A DNA stretch of 64,000 bases, taken from the NCBI GenBank assembly GCA_963693085.1, contig OY856411.1:1349782050-1349846049 (forward strand). Direction: 5' to 3'. A model generated the notes under the pieces. The model was not told where the DNA came from. It saw nothing but the letters and a program-made list of their open reading frames with translations, and did not search any database. This DNA is from Alisma plantago-aquatica (Eukaryota; Streptophyta; Magnoliopsida; Alismatales; Alismataceae). The translations under genes and the position numbers were made by a program. This document shows, piece by piece, positions 22,421 through 33,003 of this stretch. Position 1 is the first letter of the stretch. Each line of letters begins with the position of its first letter.

Positions 22421-22894
22421 TCTTCCTCATTAGGTATCTTGAATAATTCTCCATGATCTACCTCAATCACCTTCTGTTACATTCAATACTCACATGTACT
22501 TCATCATGGTCATGTTTGTACATATTTTTGTAGAAATATGATGTATCTTTTACTATGTCATGATCATCATCAATAATGTTACCCTATTTGTCATACAATT
22601 TAGATCTAGAGTTGATTGTATCTCTTCTTTTGATAGTGGTGTGGTAGATTCTGGTGTTCCAATCACCATTTTATATCCATTTCATTTACTCCTTTGCCAA
22701 CAATATCTCTCTATAGCCTTATATTGGACCTTCAATCTTTCGTATTTGTATAGTACATCATATGTGTTGGTTTATTACACTAACGAGTTTCAATCATAAG
22801 AATGATCTTTTACTCAACTAAATATTTCCGACAAGTATACCAGAGTAGTTGTAGTCGAGGTCGAACACAAGGAGCGTTGGTTAGCTAGGTGCAG

Positions 22895-22906
22895 GAGTTA
22901 TGATTT
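22895..22906. repeat. Target-site duplication, 5' copy (LINE at 22907)
   Basis: Gagttatgattt is repeated exactly at 27702-27713 after the LINE poly(A). The duplicated word belongs to the host LTR, where related copies read gagttgtgattt near 63190. Confidence 0.88.
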
Positions 22907-24275
22907 TCCCCTCCCACCTCTGTTCTTGGTGCTGCCGCGTCTCCGGCCTCTGCCGCTCTGCCGTTGGCACCCCTTTCGGGCCCAGAGGCTAGGGTCAAAG
23001 ATTGGAATGATCCCAGCATAGACATCACGGTGGGGAGGGCCTGGGAAAATACTCTAAGGAAATCCATGGCTGTCCCGCGTGGTTGCAGACCGGTGCTTGT
23101 GCCTGAAGACCCAAAGGCGCCCCATTTCAAGGAGGGAGACTCAAGGCCCAGGATGAAGTTCTCTCTTCCTGTCCTGGAGGAGATGGACGACTTCAACAAA
23201 CATGCCGTGATTGTTCAGGTGATGGGTAAGAAGTTCCATCTGACCCAGCTGTATGGGTGGATGCTTAGAACCTGGCGACCAAAGGGTGAGATCCAGATGG
23301 CGTCTATGAGCGAGGGGTTGTTCCTCGTCAACTTCTCTAATGAGGCGGACCTGGATGTCTCGCTGGAAAGAGGACCGTGGTTTTTCGAATCCCAACTCAT
23401 TCTCACCAGACACTGGTCACCCCAGGCGGACCTTAGGAGGGCAGCGCAGACCTCGACACCGGTGTGGGCGACGCTTCTAGATATCGGTCATCACTGGTCA
23501 TGCTGTGTGCTCACCATCATCGGGCATGCTGTGGGCACACCGAGATCTTTTGATTTTTCAGGTGGTGGCAAGATGAAGGGCACTGCGAGAATGTGTGTGG
23601 AGATACCGGTGGATAAGGATCCGTCCCCTGTGGTGTTGGTGGAGTTTCCCAACGGTGAGGAGATGGAAATCCACGTGCAGTATGAGGCTCTACCCGACCG
23701 TTGTGATGCTTGCAAGGTGTTCAGGCATAGGTCTGGGTACTGCCAAAAGGATGTGCAGGGGGACAGTCGCAATCCCAGCCATGGACGGTCTGCTAGAAGG
23801 AGGCCTAGCCATCGGCGTCAGGCTTCCAAGGTTGTGAATGCCACTGTGGTTGATGCTTCTATCGAGGCGGCGACATCGAGGGTCCCTGGTCCTGATGATT
23901 CGGCCCGGGTCCAGGTGGCAGATACTGATGGAGGTATTTCTGGCACAGGGACTGCTGAAAAAGCAGCTACTGCCACTGCCTCGAGTATTGTGGATGGGGG
24001 GGGAGTTCCAGGAGGCGACGAGATCCATTGCTGAAAGGGGCTCCCCTGGGCACAGGGTGCCGCACCAGCACGACAATCAGCTAGAGTTGGAGGCAGGGGA
24101 GGTGCTGTCTACAACTAATACCTTCTCGATCCTAGGTGACATGGTAGAGGACAATGGCCACACTCCCCTTACTCGCAATGTTGTGCGAGGTAGGGTGGGA
24201 AGGGGACAGTCCAGCAGAGGAATAGGGGGTTGCTACACCCAAGGAAGGGGTGGTGCTTCAAGTTCCAATACATGA
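22907..24275 (+). pseudogene. LINE ORF1: DUF4283 RNA-binding protein with zinc knuckle, 5'-truncated
   Basis: The frame runs from the insertion edge through DUF4283: VIVQVMGKKFHLTQLYGWM (about 23205), FLVNFSNEADLDVSLERGPW (about 23321) and LILTRHWSPQ (about 23397). A CCHC-type knuckle follows, CDACKVFRHRSGYC at about 23700-23743. LINE ORF1 proteins coat element RNA. The frame is lost at a run of eight G (23996-24003) and is recovered in the next frame through ...STTNTFSILGDMVED... to TGA at 24273-24275. That stop overlaps the ORF2 ATG as ATGA. The N-terminus is missing because of 5' truncation. The G-run shift may be a real mutation or a base-calling error. Confidence 0.88.
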
Positions 24276-27200
24276 AGATACTTGCGTGGAATGTGCAGGG
24301 TGCTTCCTTGCCGCACAAGCAGAGAAGAATCAAGGAGATAATAAGGGAGATGGAGATCTCGATTGCTGTGTGTTTGGAAACTCACATCAAGAGAGAGTGT
24401 AGGGAGAGGATGAGTGGCCTGTTCCTTAATGGGTGGGAGTTCACTTCCAACCATGACCAGGTTGAAGGAGGCCGTATTGTGGTGGGATGGAATCCGAGGA
24501 TATGGGATATCTAGTCGATTCATGAGATGGACCAGATGATCACTCTGAGTTGTATAATTAGAGGGGGTTTTCACTACGTAATTTCTGCTACCTATGGTCT
24601 GAATGTGGAGGGGTGTCGTAGAAGATTGTGGGATGTACTGGCTAGATCTAATCAATAGGCACTTCCATAATTGGTGATTGGCGACTTCAATCACATCTGT
24701 AAGGCTCATGAGAAAGTTGGTGGGCTGCCAGTTCCTAACTCTGTTCTAAGAAGATTTAATGAGGCGGTGGATGCGGCAAATATGATGGAAGTCAACATGA
24801 GAGGAGGCGGTGTCACTTGGCACAACAAGAGGGTTCCAATGAATAGAATCTCGAGTTTCCTTGATAGAGGGCTCGTAAATGATGCTTGGCTTGATGTGTT
24901 CCCACAGGCTGTGATCCAACTTGGTGCCCATGCCAATAGAGATCACGCTTGGATGCTGATGGAGTTATGTGCCTATAAAACTGAGCGGCACCCGTTTAGA
25001 TTCCTCAATCATTGGATCAACTGGCCTTCTTTCAAAGGTACTGTGGAGGATGCGTGGAATATTAATGTGGAGGGTAATCCTATTTTCAAGATCATGATGA
25101 AGTTGAAGAACACTAAGGAGAAGCTTAAGGAGTGGTCTCGGTGTTGGATAGACCTCCCCAATCTGATCAAGGACACTAAGGGTGCTTTTGATGTTGCTGC
25201 GCTGGAGCTAAGGTGTAACCCAACCTGCACTAGGCTCATGGAGCGGGAAACCCAAGCTGCTGATCGTCTTTTGCAGCTGGAGAAGGCGGAGGAAGTCCAT
25301 CTATGGCAAAGAAGTCGGTTGAGATGGATTAGGAATGGTGACAGGAACACTAAGGTTTATCATACGACGATCAGGAGGACTGCTATGCGGGATCACATTC
25401 ATGCTCTTATAGATGCCAAAGGTGACTTGGTGGATGAACTAGATAAGATTGTGGATATAGATGTGAAGTTCTTCAAAGAGCTTTACAACCAAGCAACTAG
25501 GCCGGTTATGGATGACCCCACCCTCCCTGCTGCAAAGGTCACGGACAACATGAATAGGCTGTTGCTGAAGCCTGTCACTGATGTGGAAATTAAGGATGCG
25601 ATCTTCTCTATCAGTGCGTCCAAAGCACCTGGCCTGGACGGATTCAATGGCAAATTTTTTCAGTCATGCTGGGATCTTGTAAAAGAAGATGTGGGTAGAG
25701 CGGTCATATGGTTCATGGTGGGTGGAAGGATGCTAAAATAGGCTAATCAAGCCTTCATTAGGCTTATTCCCAAGAAGAATAATGCGATGTCCATGAATGA
25801 GTTTAGACCCATCACTTGCTGCTTGGTCATTTATAAAATTATGTCCAAAGTGTTGGCGAGAAGGTTGAAAGTGATACTCCCCCAAATTGTCTCTAATGTC
25901 CAGGGCACATTTGTCGAGGGTCGCTCAATTTCTGACAATGCTCTCTTGGTGGCAGAATTCCTTTTTGATTTCAATGTGAAGAAGTCAACCAAGAAGGTGT
26001 GTTTAAAACTCGATATCACAAAATCTTATGATCACCTCAGATGTCCAGCTCTGTGGCGGATTATGAGGGCCCTTGGGTTTAGCGAGAAGTGGATCAACAT
26101 CATGCGGTAATGTGTGGAGACTACATCCTTCTCAGTGTTGATCAATGGGGTGCCTAAGGGCTTGTTTAATGCTACGAATGGGTTGAGGCAGGGTGATCCA
26201 TTATCTCCCCTACTGTTCACTCTAGCCATGGAGGGGTTGACTACCATGATTGTTGATGCTGTTACCAGAGGTGTGTTGAAACCTTACTCTGTTTGGGGTG
26301 TGAAGGTGCTGCCTCACATGATCTTTGCTGATGATGTGATGATGTTCATAGAGGGGCACATCAAGTACATGAGAGGGGTCCGTGCTATTCTTGAGTGCTT
26401 CGATATTCTTACGGGGCTGTTTATTAGTGATATCAAATCTAAATCCTTTTTCTCCAGGTCGTGTGATGGTAGAAGAGGGAGGTCGAAGGATGCAGTTGGC
26501 ATTCAGGAGGGATCTTTTCCTATGAAGTTTTTGGGGATTCCTATATCTGGGGGTCGGGGGAAGGGATCAGATTATGCTGAAGTGGTGGATGCCTTGAGAA
26601 CCAATGTGGACAGTTGGTCTGGGATAAATATTTCCATGGATGGACATGCTGTCCTGATTAGAAGTGTGTTGATTGCTATGGTTTTCTTTTGGGGCAGGCA
26701 AACCTCCTTGCCTTGGTTCATCATTGATAAGTGTAAATCAATGATGAGTGGCTTCCTTTGGGGAGGGCGAGGGAGGGTGGTAGCCTGGGAGGTGGTGGCT
26801 CAGCCGTTTGAAGATGGTGGTATGGATTTGAAGAACCTAGAAGCCATTGCTTTTCAAGCCAATATGAGGAGAGTGGACAGATTCCTTTGCAAGCCTTCGA
26901 CCATATGGAGCTATTGGTTACGCAGCAGGTATGTGGCGGATTGCCTGGAGCTGGACGTCAAGAGGGGCGACCTCTCAAGGTGTATGAGGAGCATGATCAG
27001 GAGCTGGGCTACTGTGAATACAAGCTATAGAAACTTTAATGGCTACTGGGCTCTTACTGATCCTGACATGTGCCCTTGGGTTGTGAAGAAGGTGAGACCG
27101 CAGGTGCTGTGGGCTGACGTTATTTGGTGCAAAGGTTTTCAACCAAAGTGGAGCTTCACCACCTATAGGACATTGTTGGGCAGGCTTCCTACCTTGGACA

Positions 27201-27613
27201 AGCTTAACAGATGGGGGTTGGCGGTCAACCCAACATGCTGTTTGTGCAAAAGTAATAATGAGACTGTGGAGCATGTCTTTTTTGAGTGTGATTTTGCTAA
27301 GTATTTCTGGAAGAGGAGCACCTTGAAGTGCGGTTTTGGTGGTGCACCTCCGTGTAGCCTCCAAGATGCCTTATTTTGGCTTCTCAACCATACTAAGAAC
27401 AACCATAGCTTGAGGAGCTTCTGTGGGATGATTTTCTCTACGATCATTTATCACATATGGGGCGAGAGGAATGCTAGGACTCATGGGAAAGGGGAGCGTA
27501 GCCCCCTTCATATTTTTGATCTCATTGTAAATAGAGTCAATTGGGTTATTAGATCTAAACCCAAGTGGCTCCATGGTGTGGCTCCGCTAGTCCTCCTCGT
27601 GTGGAGAGACTGA
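24272..27613 (+). pseudogene. LINE ORF2: endonuclease, reverse transcriptase and zf-RVT, five stops
   Basis: One continuous frame of 1114 codons. Endonuclease: KILAWNVQGA at the start, CLETHIK, then LVIGDFNHI (about 24671). RT: KAPGLDGFNGKFFQSCW (about 25621), FRPITCCLVIYKIMSKVLAR, GLRQGDPLSPLLFTLAMEGL (about 26180) and an intact catalytic FADD at 26324-26335. The zf-RVT tail reads LPTLDKLNRWGL, CCLCKSNNETVEH and FFECDF (about 27185-27295). Stops: TAG 24512, TAG 24656, TAA 24668, TAG 25739 and TAA 26108. The ATG overlaps the ORF1 stop by ATGA, which suggests coupled translation in the live parent. It is inactive as it stands, and the active-site motifs survive. Confidence 0.94.
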
Positions 27614-27701
27614 GCTTGGTTATACAATATACATACTCTTGTCCCTATACTCCTTTCTTTGGTTTCATCAATGAGAATATTTTACCAGATCCAAAAAAAA
27701 A

Positions 27702-27713
27702 GAGTTATGATTT
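27702..27713. repeat. Target-site duplication, 3' copy (LINE ending 27701)
   Basis: An exact second copy of gagttatgattt directly after the A-rich tail. Past it the host LTR resumes with ccaataatctagatc. Confidence 0.88.
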
Positions 27714-28679
27714 CCAATAATCTAGATCATTGTAAAGGTGATTTGGTTGATTAGACTAGAATTTTAGAATTAAACAAACAATAATGGATTACTAAAAGAG
27801 ATTAAAATTTAGATATGGAAGTATCTTGAACTTAGGATTTCATCTACATATCATAGCATACAACAAGAGAATGGAATTTAAACATACTAAGGACTTATTT
27901 TAAAAGAGAGTTGTATGTTGCACTTCACCTCTCAGTGCAAGTACAACAATCCTAACTCAATTCAACATTCCCATGTATGAATTTTGTTTTGAATCACAAA
28001 CCTACTCCTCAACTCCATAATTTCCACTCTCATAGTAAAGAAGGAGTAGCCAAGAGAGTACCTCCTTACTCTCCTACCTATCTTCTCAAATCAAGCAAAA
28101 GAGCATAAAACATAAACATAAGGTGGCCAACCATACATGTAGAAAAGAAGAAACCGATACTCACAAGGTGAAAAAACAAGCAACATAGTATTTAGTACGA
28201 AATTACCATGTTCCAAACATGCTATGACATGGGAGATACTCTCCCATGTCCAAGAAAAGGAAACTACTTGTCCATGAATATGTACTGTAGGAAATGTACA
28301 TAATTTTCAGAATTCAACATGATTTAGAGAAGGAAAAGCTAAGTAATCCCAAGGTGTAACCCAAGAAAGGTAGAATTCCGACTTGAGGATGAAATCCCAC
28401 TTCTAAAACTACTCCAAACCAAAAAAACCTCTCTCCCAAGAAGCTTTGTGGAGTGAAGAAGCTCTGCTGCACCTTGGAGAAGAAGCTTGGAGAGGAAAAG
28501 AAAAAAAAATGGAGTTCTTTTGCAAGAAACCACCATCGTCTACCTCCAAAGTTGCCCTCCTTGCTCTATATTTGCTTTGGTATGAAAGAGTTTTGAATAA
28601 TGATCAAAGATAACTACTCCATAGAGTGGTTTTGCCTTTTAAAATGAAAAGAGTTGTATTTGAAAATTGCTGAAACTGA

Positions 28680-28930
28680 CAGGCACACGATGTGTATTTT
28701 ACAAGACATGGCATGTCTTATGCAATAATTGAAGCTTGGGTTGATTTCTGGAAAGTTACACGGTGTGTCTTTAATAAGATACAATGTGTCTTAAATAAAA
28801 CACGACATTTTGCTACAAATCTGGAGTTCTGCATTCAATTTTTGGACTGAGACACGTGGTGTCTTTAATAAGACACATTGTGTCTTTTTAAGACACGGGG
28901 TGTCTTTTTAAGACACGGTGTGTCAATGGA
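28680..28930. repeat. Cluster of GACAC-type palindromes
   Basis: Short perfect palindromes: AAGACATG/CATGTCTT (28703-28719), AAGACACA/TGTGTCTT (28870-28886), AAGACAC/GTGTCTT (28890-28906) and GACAC/GTGTC (28911-28924). Further decayed units occur between 28750 and 28860. They sit at the U3 end of the solo LTR. Arms differ between units but remain complementary. Comparable units occur in the related LTR at 57313-57327 and 57386-57400. Confidence 0.8.
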
Positions 28931-29242
28931 TGTTTTGGGCTGTTTGATGAATCCCCCAGATTCATCATTACAATCGCCAACAGTCGCCAATTTTTAGGGC
29001 TTTTATACCTCTTTATGACTAAATCACATTTGCTTTGCTCTACTTTCAATATTTCTTCATTCCCACATAAATAATGCTTAAACAGTCTTAATTACCAATT
29101 CATTTGATGCTATTATCTCTTACACACTCTCCTTTCCTTCTGCAGATCACCCTCAATCATCCAATCAAACATCAACTATGCGTTCTGTCCTCAAAACCCC
29201 AGGCTTGTGCAGCAAATAATCAAGTATATGAAGCAGAGCACT

Positions 29243-29636
29243 CGCCACGGCCGTGCTGGTCGCGCCACGGCCGTGGCGCATCACCAGCAGAGCCAAGCTC
29301 CATCCGCCACGATCGTGCTAGACACGCCACGACCGTGGAACTTATCTGCCACGCCCGTGCAAGGCAGCACGGCCGTGGGGCGGCTGCTTCACCACGACCG
29401 TGGTAGGACGCCACGGCCGTGGAGCATCGCCCACAGAGTCAAGACCTCGGCTGCCACGACCGTGCAAGGCGCCACGGCCGTGGGACTGTGACCTCACCAC
29501 GACCGTGGTGGAACACCACGGCCGTGGCTCAACTACATCAAAGCTGAGTCCACCCTCTCCACGCCCATGCGAGGCGCCACGACCGTGTGACAGCAACTCC
29601 ACCACGACCGTGGTGCTCCGGCACGGCCGTGGTGCG
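29243..29636. repeat. Dense array of CCACGGCCGTGG / CCACGACCGTGG palindromes
   Basis: At least a dozen GC-rich palindromes occur in 0.39 kb. Many are paired as a CACGACCGTG unit, about 6-8 bases (often caaggc), then a CCACGGCCGTGG unit. The outer CCACG/CGTGG arms are strongly kept, while the two central bases alternate among GC, AC, AT and CC. The array produces artificial open frames rich in RPW, GRG and HGRG words on both strands. These should not be called proteins. Confidence 0.9.
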
Positions 29637-29912
29637 TCGTCTTCAACCTCCGACCAACACCTATCTGCAGCTCCAAATCAAGATCGATCGGGGATGTTTC
29701 GCAGGTTGATTTGGGTCGCCCCGAAGCCGCCACACCTACATAAAAGAGTTGGAGATCGTTCGATAGCTCTGAAGGCCGCTAGATCGATTTCCCAAGTTGA
29801 TCGTTTGTGGAAGATTTGACTGTTCGGAGGAGCTTTTGATCTCAGATCGTTTGTAAGAATGGATAATCGAGGTCGTTGGGCATCATTCAATCTCTGAGAA
29901 GACCGTTTGGCA

Positions 29913-30088
29913 CCACGGTCTCAAGACCGTTTGGCAGCAAACGATCTCAAGACCGTTTGCCAGCAAACGGTCTCAAGACCGTTTGGCAGCAAACGGTCTC
30001 CAGACCGTTTGCCACCAAACGGTCTCAAGACCGTTTGCCAGCAAACGGTCTCGAGATCGTTTGCTACCAAACGGTCTCCAGACGGATT
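29913..30088. repeat. Tandem array of 26-bp units with a 20-bp palindrome
   Basis: Units begin at 29913, 29939, 29965, 29991, 30017, 30043 and 30069, an exact 26-bp period. Each has the AAACGGTCTCAAGACCGTTT palindrome and a 6-base linker (ggcagc, gccagc, gccacc or gctacc). The centre varies (CA, CC, CG) and the last unit is cut short (acggtctccagacgg). The array ends about 15 bases before the TATA box at 30103. The same palindrome is dispersed at 3671-5033. Confidence 0.93.
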
Positions 30089-30102
30089 AGTCACTATTCT
30101 TC

Positions 30103-30110
30103 TATAAATA
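30103..30110 (+). promoter_or_regulatory. TATA box next to the palindrome array
   Basis: Tataaata in the context tctataaatagg, immediately downstream of the 26-bp tandem array and upstream of a GC-rich leader. Its form and placement suit a retroelement U3 promoter with the array as proximal upstream element. Activity is inferred. Confidence 0.6.
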
Positions 30111-31540
30111 GGACCAACAGGGTCCCTGTTTTGGGGGAGTTCCGGATGCCGCCAGGCTGCCCGAGCACCGTTTCCGCCCAAATTTCACACACAGCCCCAG
30201 AATCCCGAGCTGAGTCTAGATCCGGTGAGCTGCCAGTCCGGGCACAGATCTAGAAGGCTGTTCCATCTCCATCTCACCAGTGCTCACACCATAGCTGCAC
30301 CTCACCCTACTCTTGCAATTCCGGAGGTTGACCCGAAGATCAAGGCGGAGAGACGAGCGTCATCGACTATAACAGAGCAGTCCCGGAGACTGCGATGATC
30401 TACACCGGGCTGTCACAGATCTACTCTTCTGCTCCGACGATGCTTTCTTTCTCTCTCTTCTCTTTCTTTGTTGCTCCCTCTATGAGGAGCGAGTAGTTCC
30501 ATCCACTGGGGTGCGGGGACTAGCCCCGCTGCCCGTGTTTTGTATCTTGTACTAAAAAGATGTTATCATTCCGTTTCAATACTAAATCGTTTCATACATG
30601 CTTGAATGTTGGCTGCGTTCTTGTATGCATCTATTGTCTTTCGTTGTGGTTTGTCTACGACCGCTCTTGAGACTCGAATACCGATTTAGTTTTGGTTTCT
30701 GGTGCGTGTACCCACCGCACACCCGTTTCGGTATCTAGGAACAATTTCTAAGGAGTGGAGTAAACTCACCTCCATCGTTGTACTTTTGTACTATGAAATG
30801 GAATCAGTTGACGTACAAAAGTGCGATCTTGACAGGTCGAGGAACACACTCTGAGGAGAGAGTGGTGCAAAGTACTTGACCATTCATTCGAGAATGGCTG
30901 ACGTTGCAACACTCTCACGTTCCTCATAGCTATATCCTCGAAAGAGGGATAGTCTATAAGGATACTAATCGATTTGGTAATTATCGCTCGCTTGTTAAGT
31001 TTTCCGATGCACGTTTCATGAGGTCGAGTAAGATTTTCTCTTCGGAGACTACATATCTTCATTGACGCGTAGATACGTACCGAATGAGAGTTACTCAACC
31101 CGTGAAGGATGTGTACACCGCTCTTGTCCTATAAGACATCGGTTTTGTACAACATCCATGTATCTTGCTTACAAGTCTTGCTATGTTTGGTACAAGTACA
31201 ATTCATGTGTAGTGGTGGCGAACACCTGCATCACCCCAGTGATCCATCATCATCTGCTAATCTTAGTTTTTAATCCTTAAACTAGTTTTTTCTCTTGCCT
31301 TTACTTTTGCATGCTTTAGGTTAAATAACTCAAATCAAACTTCTGGTCTTAGATGATTAACTTAGATTGATACGAAACAAGAAAAAGACACTCAGATTCT
31401 TAACGTTGTCCTTTGGGTTCGATCCTAAACCTGTACTATGATAAGGCTTCCACACTCTTGTGGGGTTGGAGCATTTATCTAGCACCAGTTGTAGGTAAAC
31501 CTAGAGAGAACATCAACTCCCTAGGGTTTTTGGTGCATAT

Positions 31541-32240
31541 TAGGACTTCCATTGGAAGAGTAATCTTTTGGTGTAAGTTCTAGCTCCATCACTGTTCTGG
31601 ACTGCTGTGTATTCTGCTCATAACTTTCAGCATGTAGGTCAGATTAACATGCCGTAAAAATGGTATTTGCGTAGTTTCGAACTCCAAAACATGTAGATAT
31701 TTGAGGAGTGATCCAATAAGTGATAATATGATATATTCCTCACCATTTCATTGAAAAATGTAGTACCTATAATACGAACCATGAGACAAGTAAGAATAGC
31801 TAAAAATATAAAATCTAGCATGAATGAGAGTGATAATTGAGTCAAAACAACATGGATATGCAACCAAACATGATCCAAAAGATGATATGATTTGTGCACA
31901 TCAATATGCTTCATGGAGTGGTTTTATTATAAGAGATTTGGTCATGTCCTATGTTCCATTTCTATCTCTAGTAATGAGGCTTCTCAGATTGACATACCTT
32001 CTCGACCATACATTCTATGCTTGTTTCACATTTTTGGGTTTTTAGTTGAAGTAGTATTAGGGGTCTTCATGAATTTTCTCCTACCATACCTTATAAGCTC
32101 AGACATGCCATACAACCTTTGCACAAGTTCAAGAAATATAAAGGGATCCTTTTCTATAATGTATCTCTCAATTTCACCTATATGCAACATGACCAGAGAA
32201 GATAGATGTTAGGTCTTGAACTTTGTACCTGGGAATATAT
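31541..32240. other. Non-coding AT-rich stretch
   Basis: Open frames of up to about 106 codons on both strands show no recognisable domain. The right part may be the far end of the minus-strand LINE remnant. Nothing else was seen. Confidence 0.4.
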
Positions 32241-32249
32241 TTACCCATT

Positions 32250-32820
32250 ACTCATTCACTAGTGATCTATCCAACTTGTATGTGATTCTCTTTGACTTTT
32301 TCAAAAAAAAAATTACAATGTGAAAGTTTGATCATGCACAGTGGAAAATTATACAAGTCCAACATTATAAAAAGATGCATTAAATGAACTCAATATTGAA
32401 GTAACACTTCCCGTACACCTACTTATTCTTATGATACTTTTGAATTATCCAATACAATCCAAGGCTCTTTTATGTTTATTTAATGTTTCTAGTTTACTTC
32501 ATAGATGTATTCTTTGATGCATGAATTTCTTTGCATATAGAGAAGTTATATTGTATAAAACCAACCTTTATTGGCACATGTAGTACCACATTGTTGATCA
32601 TCCAAGTCACTATGTGTAATATCCCATTACATGAGATTCTAAACCTAGAATACTCTCCCATCAGGATCGTGCTCATGCTTTGAAACCCATTTCCATGCCT
32701 AGGGAACAATTTATCCATCTTCTTTTTGTTCTCTTTTTTTATTTTTGTTTGTTCCAAATAGGACATAGATGAACTAGAAGTATTTATTACATTCCTCACT
32801 TCCATCCTTTTACGTGACAT
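32250..32820 (-). pseudogene. Possible LINE endonuclease N-terminus, minus strand
   Basis: The minus-strand translation runs from a charged Lys-rich linker into RFRISCNGI... and VVLHVPIKVGF, then KITYKLDRSLVNE-like words. This resembles the start of a plant LINE ORF2 (SWNVRGL... and SRLDRFL), with the later part out of frame. It lies downstream, on the minus strand, of an ORF1-like segment, as expected for one element. Similarity is weak. Confidence 0.35.
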
Positions 32821-33003
32821 GCATCATCCAAAATTTTATATGAAGAGTGCCATGGGGAAACCCTACTAGGTGTTTAACTTTTGAAAGCCTCAAAACCTCT
32901 CATAGGTACCAAAATTCGTCATAAACTATCATCATTTCCATTATTGTCAACATATCTCTACTTCTAACTGGGTGGCATGTGATTTCATCATCATTGTCAT
33001 CTA

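Larger units (their letters stand above)
22907..27701 (+). mobile_element. L1-clade LINE, nearly complete, with TSD and poly(A)
   Basis: The 4.8-kb element is bounded by a 12-bp duplication (gagttatgattt) and ends gatcc followed by an A run. It is 5'-truncated: ORF1 is open from the insertion edge without its own ATG. ORF1 (DUF4283 plus zinc knuckle) and ORF2 (endonuclease, RT, zf-RVT) are both present. ORF2 keeps one frame from 24272 to 27613 with only five stop codons and no frameshift. It is markedly GC-richer than its surroundings and is the youngest large insertion in the window. It needs a functional relative in trans to move. Confidence 0.95.
22765..28965 (-). repeat. Solo LTR of an Athila/Tat-like Ty3/gypsy family, split by a LINE
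   Basis: Two flanks (22765-22906 and 27714-28965) join into about 1.39 kb. That is close to the 1.34-kb LTR at 56203-57544, with which it shares words in the same order: tgttggtt at the edge, caagtatac..g, ttgtagtcgaggt, gagttatgattt, aatctagatc, then ggatttcat and tatcatagcata. In the minus orientation no primer-binding site lies beyond 22765 and no internal domains flank it, so it looks like a solo LTR. The U3 side (28.68-28.93 kb) carries GACAC-type palindromes. Edges are estimates. Confidence 0.65.
28966..31540 (+). repeat. Probable LTR or leader of an unidentified plus-strand retroelement
   Basis: A GC-rich segment carries two palindrome arrays and a strong TATA box (30103-30110). A long C/T-rich transcribed-looking leader with no long gene-like frame follows. 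Near 31410 it has gggttcgatcctaaacctgtactatgataagg, the plus-strand counterpart of the conserved sequence next to Athila/Tat LTR ends elsewhere in the window. A poor match to a TTGGYGC-type primer site lies near 31531. Beyond it lies minus-strand LINE sequence instead of gag, so the element is truncated or is a solo LTR. Both edges are approximate. Confidence 0.5.

Noticed and set aside
29207..29819. Overlapping open frames rich in HGRG, RPW and TTVV words on both strands
   Set aside because: They are translations of the CCACGGCCGTGG palindrome array. Any frame through it stays open by composition, and there is no start context or domain.
29243..30088. CRISPR-like appearance of regularly spaced palindromic repeats
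   Set aside because: The 6-base linkers are far too short and too similar to be spacers, there are no cas genes, and the setting is a plant nuclear retroelement.
29876..30253. 125-codon frame and its shadows across the AAACGGTCT array
   Set aside because: A product of the 26-bp tandem array (26 is not a multiple of 3, so the frame cycles), with no protein similarity.
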